NCBI GenBank assembly: GCA_017616735.1
Contig: JAFZXP010000072.1
Location: forward strand, 1 to 64,000
Direction: 5' to 3'
Source: Bacteroidales bacterium
GTDB lineage: Bacteria; Bacteroidota; Bacteroidia; Bacteroidales; F082
DNA length: 64,000 nucleotides
Shown: in pieces, positions 26,402-35,122 of the stretch
Layout: each line of letters opens with the position of its first letter
How positions within the stretch are numbered: position 1 is the first letter of the stretch
Position numbers and translations under genes: made by a program
The notes under the pieces: model-generated
Told to the model about the DNA's origin: nothing
The model's input: only the letters and a program-made list of their open reading frames with translations
Databases searched by the model: none

Positions 26402-26704
26402 ATGAAGCGTCCATTATTACCAAAACACGAGAGAATGATGCGTGAGTTGGGAGAAAACTTCCATCTCGCGCGGCTTCGTCGTGATTTGTCATCCGAGCAG
26501 GTTGCCGAAAGGGCCGGTATTTCACGCAACACATTGATAAAAATCGAACATGGCGACGAAGGTGTTGCCATTGGATTGTATTTCAGGGTTCTGATAGTGT
26601 TAAGACTGGAAAATGATTTGCTAAATGTGGCAAAAGACGACATTCTTGGCCGCAAGCTTCAGGACATTGGATTGACAATAAACCAACGAGCCACCAAACG
26701 ATAA
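26402..26704 (+). CDS. hipB: HipB-like antitoxin, XRE-family helix-turn-helix
   Basis: The 100-residue protein has a Cro/CI-type HTH at about residues 20-65 (LARLRRDLSSEQVAERAGISRNTLIKIEHG), the scissors-and-recognition-helix pattern of XRE regulators. It is 15 bp upstream of a HipA-family kinase gene. In HipBA modules the antitoxin binds and neutralises HipA and represses its own promoter, and the inverted repeat before this gene is a good candidate site. Confidence 0.85.
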   Translation: MKRPLLPKHERMMRELGENFHLARLRRDLSSEQVAERAGISRNTLIKIEHGDEGVAIGLYFRVLIVLRLENDLLNVAKDDILGRKLQDIGLTINQRATKR

Positions 26705-26719
26705 AAGATAGTCGGGATT

Positions 26720-27961
26720 ATGAATAAAGAAATATATGTATATTTTCACAATGAAAACACCGGGCATCTTTTGATGGTTGGTATTCTTTCGGCACAGCAG
26801 GTTCGCGGACGTGAAGTTTTTTCATTTGAATTTTCCGATGAATGGCTCACAAACTATCATTGCAAGTTACTTGATCCCGATTTACAATTGTTCAAAGGCA
26901 GACAATATCTTCCCGAACAAAAGAATAATTTCGCTTTGTTTTTAGATTCATCTCCCGACCGATGGGGACGTGTTTTGCTTGACAGACGTGAAAGCCTTCG
27001 GGCTAAAACCGAAAAGCGTCAGAGAAGGAATTTACAGGAAAGTGATTATCTTTTAGGTGTTTTCGATGAGAGTAGAATGGGAGCGTTACGAATGAAAACA
27101 GATCCTAACGGTGATTTTCTGGACAATGATCCTCTATACAGCACACCTCCTTTCACTTCGTTGAGAGAACTTGAAAACGCTGTATGGAAATTGGAGCAAG
27201 ACGACGACGCTGATGTTGGCAGTTGGCTGCAGATGCTGTTAGCCCCGGGTTCTTCACTTGGCGGTGCCAGGCCTAAGGCCAACGTAAAAGACACTAAGGG
27301 AAATCTTTGGATAGCCAAGTTCCCCAGCCGTAACGACAGAAAAGACGTCGGAGCCTGGGAAGCGTTGACAATGAGTCTTGCAAAACAATGCAACATCCAT
27401 GTAGCTCCTTTTGAGGTGAGAAAACTAAATGGTTTTTATTCGACGTTTTTAACAAAACGATTCGACCGCACCGAGAACAACCAACGTATTCATTTCACTT
27501 CGGCGATGACCATGCTGGGGTACAGCGATGGCTACACTGCCGGATGCAGCTATATGGAATTGTTTGAGTGGATTAGTGCTAATTGTATCGATGTTGAGGA
27601 TAATCTTGCCGAAATGTGGCGTCGGATTGTTTTCAACATAGCTGTTTCAAATTGCGACGATCATTTGAGGAACCACGGTTTTTTGCTGACAAACAAAGGA
27701 TGGACATTATCTCCTGCGTACGATTTAAATCCACAGGAATATGGAGATGGTTTAAGTTTAAATATCACTGTCAACGATAATTCCTTAGATTATTCTCTGG
27801 CTCTTGAGGTTGCAAAATACGCCGGTATTTCGACAGGTAAGGCCGAGATTTTTATACAACATACCAAAGAAACTGTTTCAAATTGGCGCAATTTGGCGAA
27901 TCTTTATCACATTTCCCGCGATGAACAGGAAATAATGGCCAAAGCGTTTAAAACCAAGTAA
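26720..27961 (+). CDS. hipA: HipA-family serine/threonine kinase toxin
   Basis: At 413 residues it is of usual HipA size. An N-terminal subdomain (FALFLDSSPDRWGRVLLDRR) is followed by the HipA loop with Gly and Lys (SSLGGARPKANV), the lysine of WIAKFPS, the catalytic NCDDHLRNHGF (Asp, His, Asn) and the metal-binding AYDLNP. E. coli HipA phosphorylates glutamyl-tRNA synthetase and causes growth arrest; the target here is unknown. The module sits where the usual moxR neighbours should be and next to an RHS fragment, so the spot seems to accept acquired DNA. Confidence 0.88.
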   Translation: MNKEIYVYFHNENTGHLLMVGILSAQQVRGREVFSFEFSDEWLTNYHCKLLDPDLQLFKGRQYLPEQKNNFALFLDSSPDRWGRVLLDRRESLRAKTEKRQRRNLQESDYLLGVFDESRMGALRMKTDPNGDFLDNDPLYSTPPFTSLRELENAVWKLEQDDDADVGSWLQMLLAPGSSLGGARPKANVKDTKGNLWIAKFPSRNDRKDVGAWEALTMSLAKQCNIHVAPFEVRKLNGFYSTFLTKRFDRTENNQRIHFTSAMTMLGYSDGYTAGCSYMELFEWISANCIDVEDNLAEMWRRIVFNIAVSNCDDHLRNHGFLLTNKGWTLSPAYDLNPQEYGDGLSLNITVNDNSLDYSLALEVAKYAGISTGKAEIFIQHTKETVSNWRNLANLYHISRDEQEIMAKAFKTK

Positions 27962-27970
27962 ACACAACTT

Positions 27971-28045
27971 TTGGTACATGCGGCCGTTCATGTTGATAAG
28001 GCCGAAGTCCCACAGGTGCTCGTGGCCGTAGGTGAAGGTGGCTGT
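27971..28045 (-). pseudogene. Fragment of an RHS-repeat core gene
   Basis: On the minus strand this 75-bp piece translates to TATFTYGHEHLWDF, then GLINMNGRMY, the signature of the conserved core end of RHS/YD-repeat proteins (consensus DFGLINMNGRxYDP). There is no start, no upstream YD repeats and no continuation beyond the tyrosine and a Gln. It is only 9 bp past the hipA stop. RHS genes encode polymorphic toxin or surface proteins, so this is a relic of a larger lost gene. Confidence 0.75.
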
Positions 28046-28118
28046 CCTGCGATTATACTTATCCTTAGATCAATCTTGTTTAAAACAACGTTTTGACAAA
28101 CACTATGACAACATTATA

Positions 28119-28214
28119 TCCCTGTAAAATTATAAATAATTTTTTGAATATCAATGATATTTTAGGATGTATTTTTAGGGTTTTAGGGAAAAGATTAGTG
28201 TTTGACAATAATTT
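28119..28214. repeat. T9SS-island flank repeat, copy A (decayed promoter)
   Basis: Conserved with 30303-30404 and 31771-31866. It includes the last codons of the upstream minus-strand gene, about 75 bp of 3' flank, the palindrome AATATCAATGATATT (28147-28161) and the position of the next promoter. In this copy the -7 box has become TAATTTTA and no gene follows, only the RHS fragment. Confidence 0.8.
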
Positions 28215-29163
28215 TTTCATATCCACACCCTTTTTCCGTTTTTATAGCTATATAATACATTCCGCACCTGCAATATTGGGATATTCTTATTCTCCACAGT
28301 TTGTCATTGTTCTCCATCAAGTATAAGCTCAATTCTCTGCCTGTAACATCATATATCCTGACATCTTTTATGGATGCTGGTGCCTCTATGGTTAGGGTTT
28401 CGCTATTTTGTAAAATATTCGGGCGAACCGAAAACAAATCATCTTCCAACTCATCGATTTGCCATGGATTATATCCGTAGCATCCATATTCAGGATGTTC
28501 ATAAACATGTACATCATCCTTGTATTCACATAGCATTATTGACCATGATGCAGATTGCATTTCATAAAAAATACCACCAATTTCTGGAAGTGGCTCTTGC
28601 CATAATGGGTATTTTAGAGGGAATTGCCCTTCAACAAAAACATTCTCATACACTGCACCGTTAAGATAAATTGTTTTTTTACCATTCACCTCGATAATAT
28701 CAAAAACAATAAAATCTCTTTCATTCAGACAATGTCCACTTGGCAGAACTATTGTATCGCCTAATTGCAACGACATATCACATATGAGTTTTTCCTGTTC
28801 TCCCTGTCCGAAATAATTTCTGTAGAATCTGTACAATCTGCCGGTTTCTGTTTCCTCCCTCAAAAACAACGTATCTTCTCTTGGAATATCAAAATCAATC
28901 TGAGGATTTGACACTGGCAAGCTCTGCTTAGGCGGGCTGTATAAATATAATTTGCAATTTATTCTGATAGTGTCACGGCTATAAATTTTTCCGGCTAAAA
29001 TCAATGACCCATCATCCCAATCGCATGGCACATGTCCAATGGTAATAGTAGTTGAATCATTGCCAAAGTATGATAAATACCCATTTTTGGATGTATTTTG
29101 CCCATATATTCTAGATAAGAATCCTAAGCAAAACAAACATATACAAATAATTATATTTTTCAT
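28195..29163 (-). CDS. Secreted protein with T9SS sorting domain, function unknown
   Basis: The 322-residue protein has a signal peptide (IIICICLFCLGFLSRIYGQ) and a T9SS C-terminal domain: ILQNSETLTIEAP, VRIYDVTGREL, then CGMYYIAIKTEKGCGYEKIIVKH. The usual YPNP motif is weak (VRPNILQN). The passenger has no recognised motif. It is the last gene of the operon starting at 30256. Base composition is AT rich relative to the core genes around it, as for the other genes of this island. Confidence 0.7.
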   Translation of the reverse strand: MKNIIICICLFCLGFLSRIYGQNTSKNGYLSYFGNDSTTITIGHVPCDWDDGSLILAGKIYSRDTIRINCKLYLYSPPKQSLPVSNPQIDFDIPREDTLFLREETETGRLYRFYRNYFGQGEQEKLICDMSLQLGDTIVLPSGHCLNERDFIVFDIIEVNGKKTIYLNGAVYENVFVEGQFPLKYPLWQEPLPEIGGIFYEMQSASWSIMLCEYKDDVHVYEHPEYGCYGYNPWQIDELEDDLFSVRPNILQNSETLTIEAPASIKDVRIYDVTGRELSLYLMENNDKLWRIRISQYCRCGMYYIAIKTEKGCGYEKIIVKH

Positions 29164-29171
29164 ATTTTACC

Positions 29172-29382
29172 TTATTTAGCAATTGAAATAATTGTGTGCC
29201 ACTCTTTGTTATCTGATTTTATTACAACCAAATAAACACCGTCAGGAAGTTTTGATATATCTATCGAGGTGTTGTTGTTCTCTACAAAGGTTCCAAATAC
29301 TCTGCCACTGCTGAGCCTGCATTGTTATGCTCAACACGGCAAACAGTAGTAATAACTGTATTGTTATTGCAAACTTTTTCAT
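29172..29382 (-). pseudogene. Remnant T9SS protein: signal peptide joined out of frame to sorting-domain end
   Basis: From the ATG at 29382 the minus strand reads MKKFAITIQLLLLFAVLSITMQAQ, a clean signal peptide, then soon meets a stop. In another frame the same stretch goes on as FGTFVENNNTSIDISKLPDGVYLVVIKSDNK and ends at a TAA (29174-29172), which is the end of a T9SS sorting domain. The whole passenger and half the sorting domain are missing and the frame shifts at about 29310. It lies 1 bp after the stop of the gene upstream. Confidence 0.75.
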
Positions 29383-29383
29383 G

Positions 29384-30256
29384 TCATAAGGTTTTAATAA
29401 TCTTAACAAAACTACATGCTTTTGTATCAGTGGATACTTTGATTAAATAACAACCTTTTGATACATCATTTATATCAAATGACAAACGGTTTTCTCCTGA
29501 TAGTAGAAGTCCATCATATAAGTTTTTAACTATAACACCTTGAAGGTTGCATAATGATATATAGGCTTTTTGATCCGTATCCGATAACAAGGTTAGTTTT
29601 AAAAAGCCTTCATTGGGATTGGGATAAACATTCAATAACATAGATTGATCTTCATGCTCTTCAATTGCAGCATGATGCCTTAATAAGGTCACACTCATAG
29701 GAAAAAAATCCAGAGCATATAATGCATTGAATATATTCCAATTGTATAAATCATTTTCGTCATAAGGTGGCTGAGGCCCGGTTGTTTCTTTGTAAAGTAT
29801 ATACCAACCGTAATAATCAAATATCCAATTACCATTCATGTCATGACTATGAGTATACTCATTTTCTATCATTGCATACAATATGGGATTGTTATTCCCA
29901 ATAATAGTGTCAAATAAACTCCTATTCCAACTAATCGTAACTGGATATTCGCAATTGTCGGCATAGACCAGATTATGATAAAAACCGTTAGCGAAAGAAT
30001 GGGTGTGTGTTTTCCATATTGTATCGCCGTGTTTCATTGTGTACACACAAAATGTCTCTCTTTGAGGATCCAGTATGGTGTATTTTGAATGTGCACAATC
30101 GTAATCAGCATTAGAGTCTTGTTGAATGAACCAAACAGTGTCAGACACTCCTGTGGCGTCAGTAAATGAAATCGGAAACTCCCATCTGGCTTGTGCGTCG
30201 ACATCAACAAATGTCATTAAAACCAGGATTATCGATATCAAGGCGTTTTTTTTCAT
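29384..30256 (-). CDS. Secreted protein with T9SS sorting domain, function unknown
   Basis: The ATG at 30256 gives 290 residues and puts the signal peptide first (MKKNALISIILVLMTFVDVDAQ). A longer frame reaches 30295 but its extra residues come from an ATT/AAT-rich leader. The passenger is rich in Trp, Tyr and Asp without known motifs. The sorting domain is clear: LLNVYPNPNEGFLKLTL, ISLCNLQGVIVKNLYDG and DVSKGCYLIKVSTDTK. It heads an operon transcribed from the promoter at 30309-30338, with the remnant and the 28195 gene downstream. Confidence 0.75.
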   Translation of the reverse strand: MKKNALISIILVLMTFVDVDAQARWEFPISFTDATGVSDTVWFIQQDSNADYDCAHSKYTILDPQRETFCVYTMKHGDTIWKTHTHSFANGFYHNLVYADNCEYPVTISWNRSLFDTIIGNNNPILYAMIENEYTHSHDMNGNWIFDYYGWYILYKETTGPQPPYDENDLYNWNIFNALYALDFFPMSVTLLRHHAAIEEHEDQSMLLNVYPNPNEGFLKLTLLSDTDQKAYISLCNLQGVIVKNLYDGLLLSGENRLSFDINDVSKGCYLIKVSTDTKACSFVKIIKTL

Positions 30257-30302
30257 GGCATTAGTAATTAGTATTAATATTAATATTAATAACACGTATT
30301 AT

Positions 30303-30404
30303 TCCCTGCAAAATTATAAATAATCTTTTGAATATCAATGATATTTTAGGAAGTATTTTTATGGTTTTAGGAAAAGGATTAGTGTTTGACAACAATTTTC
30401 ACTG
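30303..30404. repeat. T9SS-island flank repeat, copy B
   Basis: Same block as copies A and C: the last codons (KIVVKH) of the upstream gene, the 3' flank, the palindrome AATATCAATGATATT (30331-30345) and an intact promoter for the next gene. Confidence 0.85.
30309..30338 (-). promoter_or_regulatory. Promoter within copy B, with palindrome over the -33 box
   Basis: On the minus strand TAATTTTG (30316-30309) is the -7 box, and TTG (30338-30336) is 19 bp upstream. The TTG lies inside the 15-bp palindrome AATATCATTGATATT, a good place for a regulator to act. Confidence 0.65.
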
Positions 30405-31746
30405 TCTGTTTTCCGCCCTTGGCGTCGGTCAGTTTGAGAAGATAGATGCCTGAAGGACGGTTTTCGAGGTCAACTGTAACCTCACCGGTTTCACCGGAGG
30501 TTTTCAGCACAGTTTGGCCGAGTATGTTGACGACTTCTATTGTTTGCAGATTATCTCCATTGATTGTCAGGATACCATCGGTCGGGTTGGGATAAACCTC
30601 AACTTTGCCGTTCCAGTCGGTTTCATCAACGCCTACATGGCTTTCATGTTGCCATTTCAGGATAGGGTAGCCGTCGTTGAGATAGCCGTAGGTGTCCATA
30701 AAGAACATTTCCTCATCTGTGTTGAGAAGGCTGACAAAGTCTTCCGACTTCATCTCGTCTTCCGATTTTGGGGTGCCATAGTCGTTGTCACTTGAAATGG
30801 TGTTGAGGTAGTAACAGTTGTCTACATCCAGTGTAACTTCGTAATCTGTTTTTGCTATTATACCACCGACATTCTCTGCTTCGATATTACCGTAGTTATA
30901 ACATGACGTAATTGATACGGAATCTTGACCAATTAAATAAATACTACCGACAATGCCACCGGCATATGATTCATCGCATGCAACAGACAAATCTGTTGTG
31001 TTATAACAATATTGTGCTTTATTAAATAGTTGGCCACATATACCTCCGATGCAACAAAGATGGTGTATCTCGGAATCTATAGATATTTCCCCTTCATTGT
31101 ATGATTCCTCGACTATGCCCGCATTTCCCGCTATACCACCTATTGTCAGATTGTTTATTCTTGATTCGGCAATAACCATCAATTTTCCGTGATTGCTGCA
31201 TTTTCTAATAGTACCACAACAGCCGACAATACCTCCCATATCCCATGATAGAGAGTTATCCCCTTCATCATAATAGAGTATAACATTGCCATAGTTGTGG
31301 CAGTTTTCTATCAGTGGCACCCAGTTGGCTATGCCAGCAAAGACATTAACACCATATTGAACGACAATATCAGAATCCCTAATCGTCAAATTTTTAATGC
31401 AACCTGATTCAACGCAACTGAATAACGTTGTTGTTAGGTGATAGATTGTATGACCATTTCCGTCAAAACAGCCATGGAATGGTAAATAAGTCACAGAAGA
31501 ATACCCTATCGGATACCAATCAATGTTGTTCAGGTCGATATCCGTCATAAGTTTAAAGTTTTTAAAAGGTCTTGTATGTCTTTGCAAGGATGCGAACTGT
31601 GCTGCGTTCTCAATAAGAATAGGGTCGTCTTCGGTCCCAGCATGAATTGTGTCAAAAGGTTCGTAACTTCCGTCCCACACCGAAACCTGTGCGTTGAGTG
31701 CCACGGCAAGAAGCGTCGCAAATGCTGTGAGTAAAATTTTTTTCAT
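30379..31746 (-). CDS. Secreted beta-helix (GLUG-like) protein with T9SS sorting domain
   Basis: The 455-residue protein starts with a signal peptide (MKKILLTAFATLLAVALNAQ). The passenger repeats a GLUG-like pattern (GIANWVPLIENCHNYGNVI, GGIVGCCGTIRKCSNHGKL, GGIAGNAGIVEESYNEGEI, GGIVGSIY, SCYNYGNIEAENVGGIIA), which folds as a beta-helix or solenoid in bacterial adhesins. The sorting domain is textbook: VEVYPNPTDGILTI, VVNILGQTVL, RPSGIYLLKLTDAKGGKQ, KIVVKH. Most likely a surface-attached or released binding protein. Its own promoter lies in repeat copy C. Confidence 0.85.
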   Translation of the reverse strand: MKKILLTAFATLLAVALNAQVSVWDGSYEPFDTIHAGTEDDPILIENAAQFASLQRHTRPFKNFKLMTDIDLNNIDWYPIGYSSVTYLPFHGCFDGNGHTIYHLTTTLFSCVESGCIKNLTIRDSDIVVQYGVNVFAGIANWVPLIENCHNYGNVILYYDEGDNSLSWDMGGIVGCCGTIRKCSNHGKLMVIAESRINNLTIGGIAGNAGIVEESYNEGEISIDSEIHHLCCIGGICGQLFNKAQYCYNTTDLSVACDESYAGGIVGSIYLIGQDSVSITSCYNYGNIEAENVGGIIAKTDYEVTLDVDNCYYLNTISSDNDYGTPKSEDEMKSEDFVSLLNTDEEMFFMDTYGYLNDGYPILKWQHESHVGVDETDWNGKVEVYPNPTDGILTINGDNLQTIEVVNILGQTVLKTSGETGEVTVDLENRPSGIYLLKLTDAKGGKQTVKIVVKH

Positions 31747-31769
31747 GGCTTTAAATGTTTAAACTTTTG

Positions 31770-31799
31770 CAAAGTTAAAAATAATCTTTTGAATATCAA
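31770..31799 (-). promoter_or_regulatory. Promoter within copy C, with palindrome over the -33 box
   Basis: On the minus strand TAACTTTG (31777-31770) and TTG (31799-31797) are 19 bp apart, 24 bp before the ATG at 31746. The TTG is again inside AATATCATTGATATT (31806-31792). Confidence 0.7.
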
Positions 31800-31866
31800 T
31801 GATATTTTATGAAGTATTTTTAGGGTTTTAGGAAAAAGATTAGTGTTTGACAACAATTTTCACTGT
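31771..31866. repeat. T9SS-island flank repeat, copy C
   Basis: Third copy of the block, following the caspase-like peptidase gene and providing the promoter of the beta-helix gene. About 85-90 of some 96 positions agree with copy B by eye. Confidence 0.85.
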
Positions 31867-34800
31867 TCCCTTGTCATTTCCATCAGCTTGAATGCGGCAT
31901 AAATAAACCCCGTCCGGCATATCATGTAGGTCCAGCTTATAACTGTTCAGGCCGCAATTATTTACACCTGTATAGATATGCTTTATCTCATTTCCGAGCA
32001 TGTCAATAATACTTATTGCTACGTTTGAGTCACGATCTAGCGTGTACGACAAAGTAGCCAAGCCTTTTACGGGATTTGGAGAAAGGGTGATAGCATTATC
32101 AGATGAATAGTTCTCTGTCATAACATTACTAGAAGATATATGGTTTTGTCCGATATCATCTGGTAACAAAGACAGAAGGTAGTCTGTTCGCGCGGCATGC
32201 GCCTCTTTTGATACTGGAATGTATTCAGCCATCTTTCCCTGTATACCTCTATTGCCATTGTTGTTCATTTGAAGGTAAAGATCTCCCAGGTCAATCTCCG
32301 CAAATATCCGTTCGGAATACGTTGTGTTGGGGTTGAGGATTTTATCCTCGAACCATTGGACAGCATCATAATAGTTTTCCATCTTAATGTCGCATAGATT
32401 GGCCAAATTGTCAGCGGTATTGCCAAGATTGTCATCCGACAAAAGGTCAAGATAATAATCCTTTAGTTCGGCGAAGTCACCGTTGTTCACAACTCCTATT
32501 GAGAAGAGGACTTTCAATGCTGCAATGGCTTCCTGACTGTTGGGGAAATCCGACACGAGTTGCATGTAGACCTCGGATGCACCGTCGTAATCGCCGTTTT
32601 CGGCCAAACCATTACCGACCGACAACATACGCTGCGGTGGTGCTTCAGGTATTGGCATGATTCTCGGTTCCCATATAGGCAAGTAAGTAAATGAGCCGTT
32701 ACCATTAGTGTAAAGATGCGAGGATATATCACTTGATGCCAGTGGATACCAACAGTTTCTAATAGCATCGAAATTTGTATTCCCTTGTCCGGAAGATGAC
32801 TCGAAATACAAAATGCTGTCATTGCTGAGTCCAACACCCTGCAGTACGTTGAAATGGAAATCAATCGGATAACTGTTGAGCGAAGAATAGATTTGGAATC
32901 TGCTGTTTTCCACGATTCTTTGGGTGTCGGTCATCGTCATTGCGGTACTGTCGCCTGTTACATATGGAGAACTGTAGTTGAGAGAAGACACCCCGCCTTT
33001 TCTGTTACGGTATATGTAATTGTTGTTTATTTTTGCGTTACTTTTATACAGCATCAATCCAACTTCTTCACAATCAATGATGGAGTTGCCAGTGAAAACA
33101 TAATTGTAGTATGGATCGATAAGACCATATAAATAAATGCCATTATAACCAGACGTTATGATATTGTTGACGACTTTACATTGAGGAATTTCGTGCAGAT
33201 ATATACTACTGTTGTTAGCTGTGTTGTTAAAAGTATTTCCTATAATATCCACGCTATATGAATCTCTTGACGGATTGTCGGAATATGCATGGATAAATGT
33301 TTGGTTTAATGTGGATTGGCATAATGAAAAAGATGCTTCAAGATTTCTTATAAATCCGCAAGTGTCGAAAATGCAGTTCGATAACGTGAAATTGACACCT
33401 CTTTCGTTTACTAACCCCACATTTTTAAATCTCACCAGATTGTTGTTATATGCCGTGGTAAACGATCCATTGTTGAAGATGGTACGCCCATTACCTATAA
33501 TCTCACATCCGTTATTGATTTTTAATGAAGCGTTTCTGTGTACCCCTACATCCCCATCAAGAAAGTATCTATGTCCTGCACTTGTTGATACGGTGTCGTT
33601 TATCAAACCTTTATAACCGTTTAGAGTTATTAGTTCTTTTGTAAAAGAGCTTTCGTATGCTGATTGAGGGTACTCAATATAAGCGTTGCTCTCAGCCGGA
33701 TTATAATAACCGTTAATAGAGAAAGAATCTAGATTATCTGCAAATATAAAGGCTTCTTCCATAGAGACAATCCCATCATTATCCGTGTCAGGATTGATGT
33801 CATATAGTGTATGATTACAGGTGCTATTTTCATCAAAATATTCACTCCATACAAAGTGCCCAATTGTTGTATTATCGTATCGATACCAGGGTCCGGTTAT
33901 GTGATCTCCATGTTTTTCCAATATTGGATAGTAACCCAGTGATGCAGCTGTCCAATAATAGACAAATTCATCAACAATTTGCCATTTTTCGATAGGCCTA
34001 TTTCTTCTTGTTATATATTGTTCAACATATCCTTCATGTTCAAAATCCGTGCATGTGTGTACCGCTCTATTTTTACATATAGCCAATGCGTCGTTCATGA
34101 GGTCATCAATAAAACCGCCCGAATGGCAACAGTCTATCATAAACGTCATTTGTGAACATTTTATGTTTTGTACATAGTTTTTGAGGTCGTAGTCGTACAA
34201 TTTGTTTAAATCACCATTTTCTTGATTTAACACAAAATAAGATTTGCCTTGTGCTTTACCACCATGCCCACATAAAAACACAAATAACTGATCATTTTCT
34301 GTCAGTTCGGGTATTTCATCATATGTATTTAATTCTCCTGAAAGGTTTTTGAATATATTTTCTATATTGGGCTTCGAATAATTAATATTTTGAAGAAAAT
34401 CAAGACTGTCATAAAAAGTACCACTTTGATTTAAATCATGGAGATTCATAGTGAAATCATCACTATTTATCAATGTGGTTATTTTATCATGAGCAAGTAC
34501 CATCAAGTGATTTACCTCTTCATCACATGTAGGTTCTTTAAAACCATATTTATTTACGAGCGCAGTATATACACAAGATAGATCATACCAAATCTTTAGA
34601 GGATAATGAGTCTTTGGATCTCCTCCAATAAGAACAGCATATAAGTGTCCATTAGAAGGAGCCTTTTGTGGAATAGTATAATTTGTATAAGGCCAATCCG
34701 AACCATATGAAACATTTCTTTCATAAAGTTTTATGAAGTTTTCATGGTTTTGGGGGCAAAAATGCTGATTTACTATGTCGTATAATCCATTTACAGAATT

Positions 34801-35100
34801 AACAAAGCAATACCTGCATGCATGTGCCCAATTGGCAGCAGGATTATCATCAATAAAATAGACGTAAGCATTGTCATATGGATTCACAACCTCTTCTCCG
34901 TCAGCAGTCATAATTATGGCATTCCTGCCAACACTACTACTCATGCTATACACCACACATAATGTATCATTTCCCAACATGTTCATAACAATGTTGTCAG
35001 CTGCCGATTTTGTGATTTGAGCACTAACAACCAATGAAACAAACATCAAACTGATGATTGTTAATGATTTGATAGCACTTAAGAATACTTGTCTTTTCAT
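31840..35100 (-). CDS. Secreted caspase-like (clan CD) cysteine peptidase with beta-helix and T9SS sorting domain
   Basis: The 1086-residue protein has a signal peptide (to about residue 27, VVSAQ), then a domain with YAVLIGGDP near 155, a catalytic His279 in FVFLCGHGG and a catalytic Cys325 in MIDCCHSGGF. This His-Gly / Asp-x-Cys-x-Ser-Gly pattern is that of caspases, metacaspases and legumains. A calcium-loop-like segment follows (NPDTDNDGIVSMEEA). About 300 residues are then rich in short Asn/Ile repeats typical of right-handed beta-helices, then come a helical TPR-like stretch and a sorting domain (ALSPNPVKGLATLSY, DMPDGVYLCRIQADG, KIVVKH). It would act outside the cell, like gingipains, which share clan and secretion route. 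Its specificity is unknown. Confidence 0.85.
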   Translation of the reverse strand: MKRQVFLSAIKSLTIISLMFVSLVVSAQITKSAADNIVMNMLGNDTLCVVYSMSSSVGRNAIIMTADGEEVVNPYDNAYVYFIDDNPAANWAHACRYCFVNSVNGLYDIVNQHFCPQNHENFIKLYERNVSYGSDWPYTNYTIPQKAPSNGHLYAVLIGGDPKTHYPLKIWYDLSCVYTALVNKYGFKEPTCDEEVNHLMVLAHDKITTLINSDDFTMNLHDLNQSGTFYDSLDFLQNINYSKPNIENIFKNLSGELNTYDEIPELTENDQLFVFLCGHGGKAQGKSYFVLNQENGDLNKLYDYDLKNYVQNIKCSQMTFMIDCCHSGGFIDDLMNDALAICKNRAVHTCTDFEHEGYVEQYITRRNRPIEKWQIVDEFVYYWTAASLGYYPILEKHGDHITGPWYRYDNTTIGHFVWSEYFDENSTCNHTLYDINPDTDNDGIVSMEEAFIFADNLDSFSINGYYNPAESNAYIEYPQSAYESSFTKELITLNGYKGLINDTVSTSAGHRYFLDGDVGVHRNASLKINNGCEIIGNGRTIFNNGSFTTAYNNNLVRFKNVGLVNERGVNFTLSNCIFDTCGFIRNLEASFSLCQSTLNQTFIHAYSDNPSRDSYSVDIIGNTFNNTANNSSIYLHEIPQCKVVNNIITSGYNGIYLYGLIDPYYNYVFTGNSIIDCEEVGLMLYKSNAKINNNYIYRNRKGGVSSLNYSSPYVTGDSTAMTMTDTQRIVENSRFQIYSSLNSYPIDFHFNVLQGVGLSNDSILYFESSSGQGNTNFDAIRNCWYPLASSDISSHLYTNGNGSFTYLPIWEPRIMPIPEAPPQRMLSVGNGLAENGDYDGASEVYMQLVSDFPNSQEAIAALKVLFSIGVVNNGDFAELKDYYLDLLSDDNLGNTADNLANLCDIKMENYYDAVQWFEDKILNPNTTYSERIFAEIDLGDLYLQMNNNGNRGIQGKMAEYIPVSKEAHAARTDYLLSLLPDDIGQNHISSSNVMTENYSSDNAITLSPNPVKGLATLSYTLDRDSNVAISIIDMLGNEIKHIYTGVNNCGLNSYKLDLHDMPDGVYLCRIQADGNDKGTVKIVVKH

Positions 35101-35122
35101 ATAGTTAGCTTTAGAATGTGTT

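Noticed and set aside
27962..28194. A complete small gene between hipA and the T9SS gene
   Set aside because: The only protein-like stretch is the 75-bp RHS fragment without a start. The rest is an A/T-rich repeat flank.
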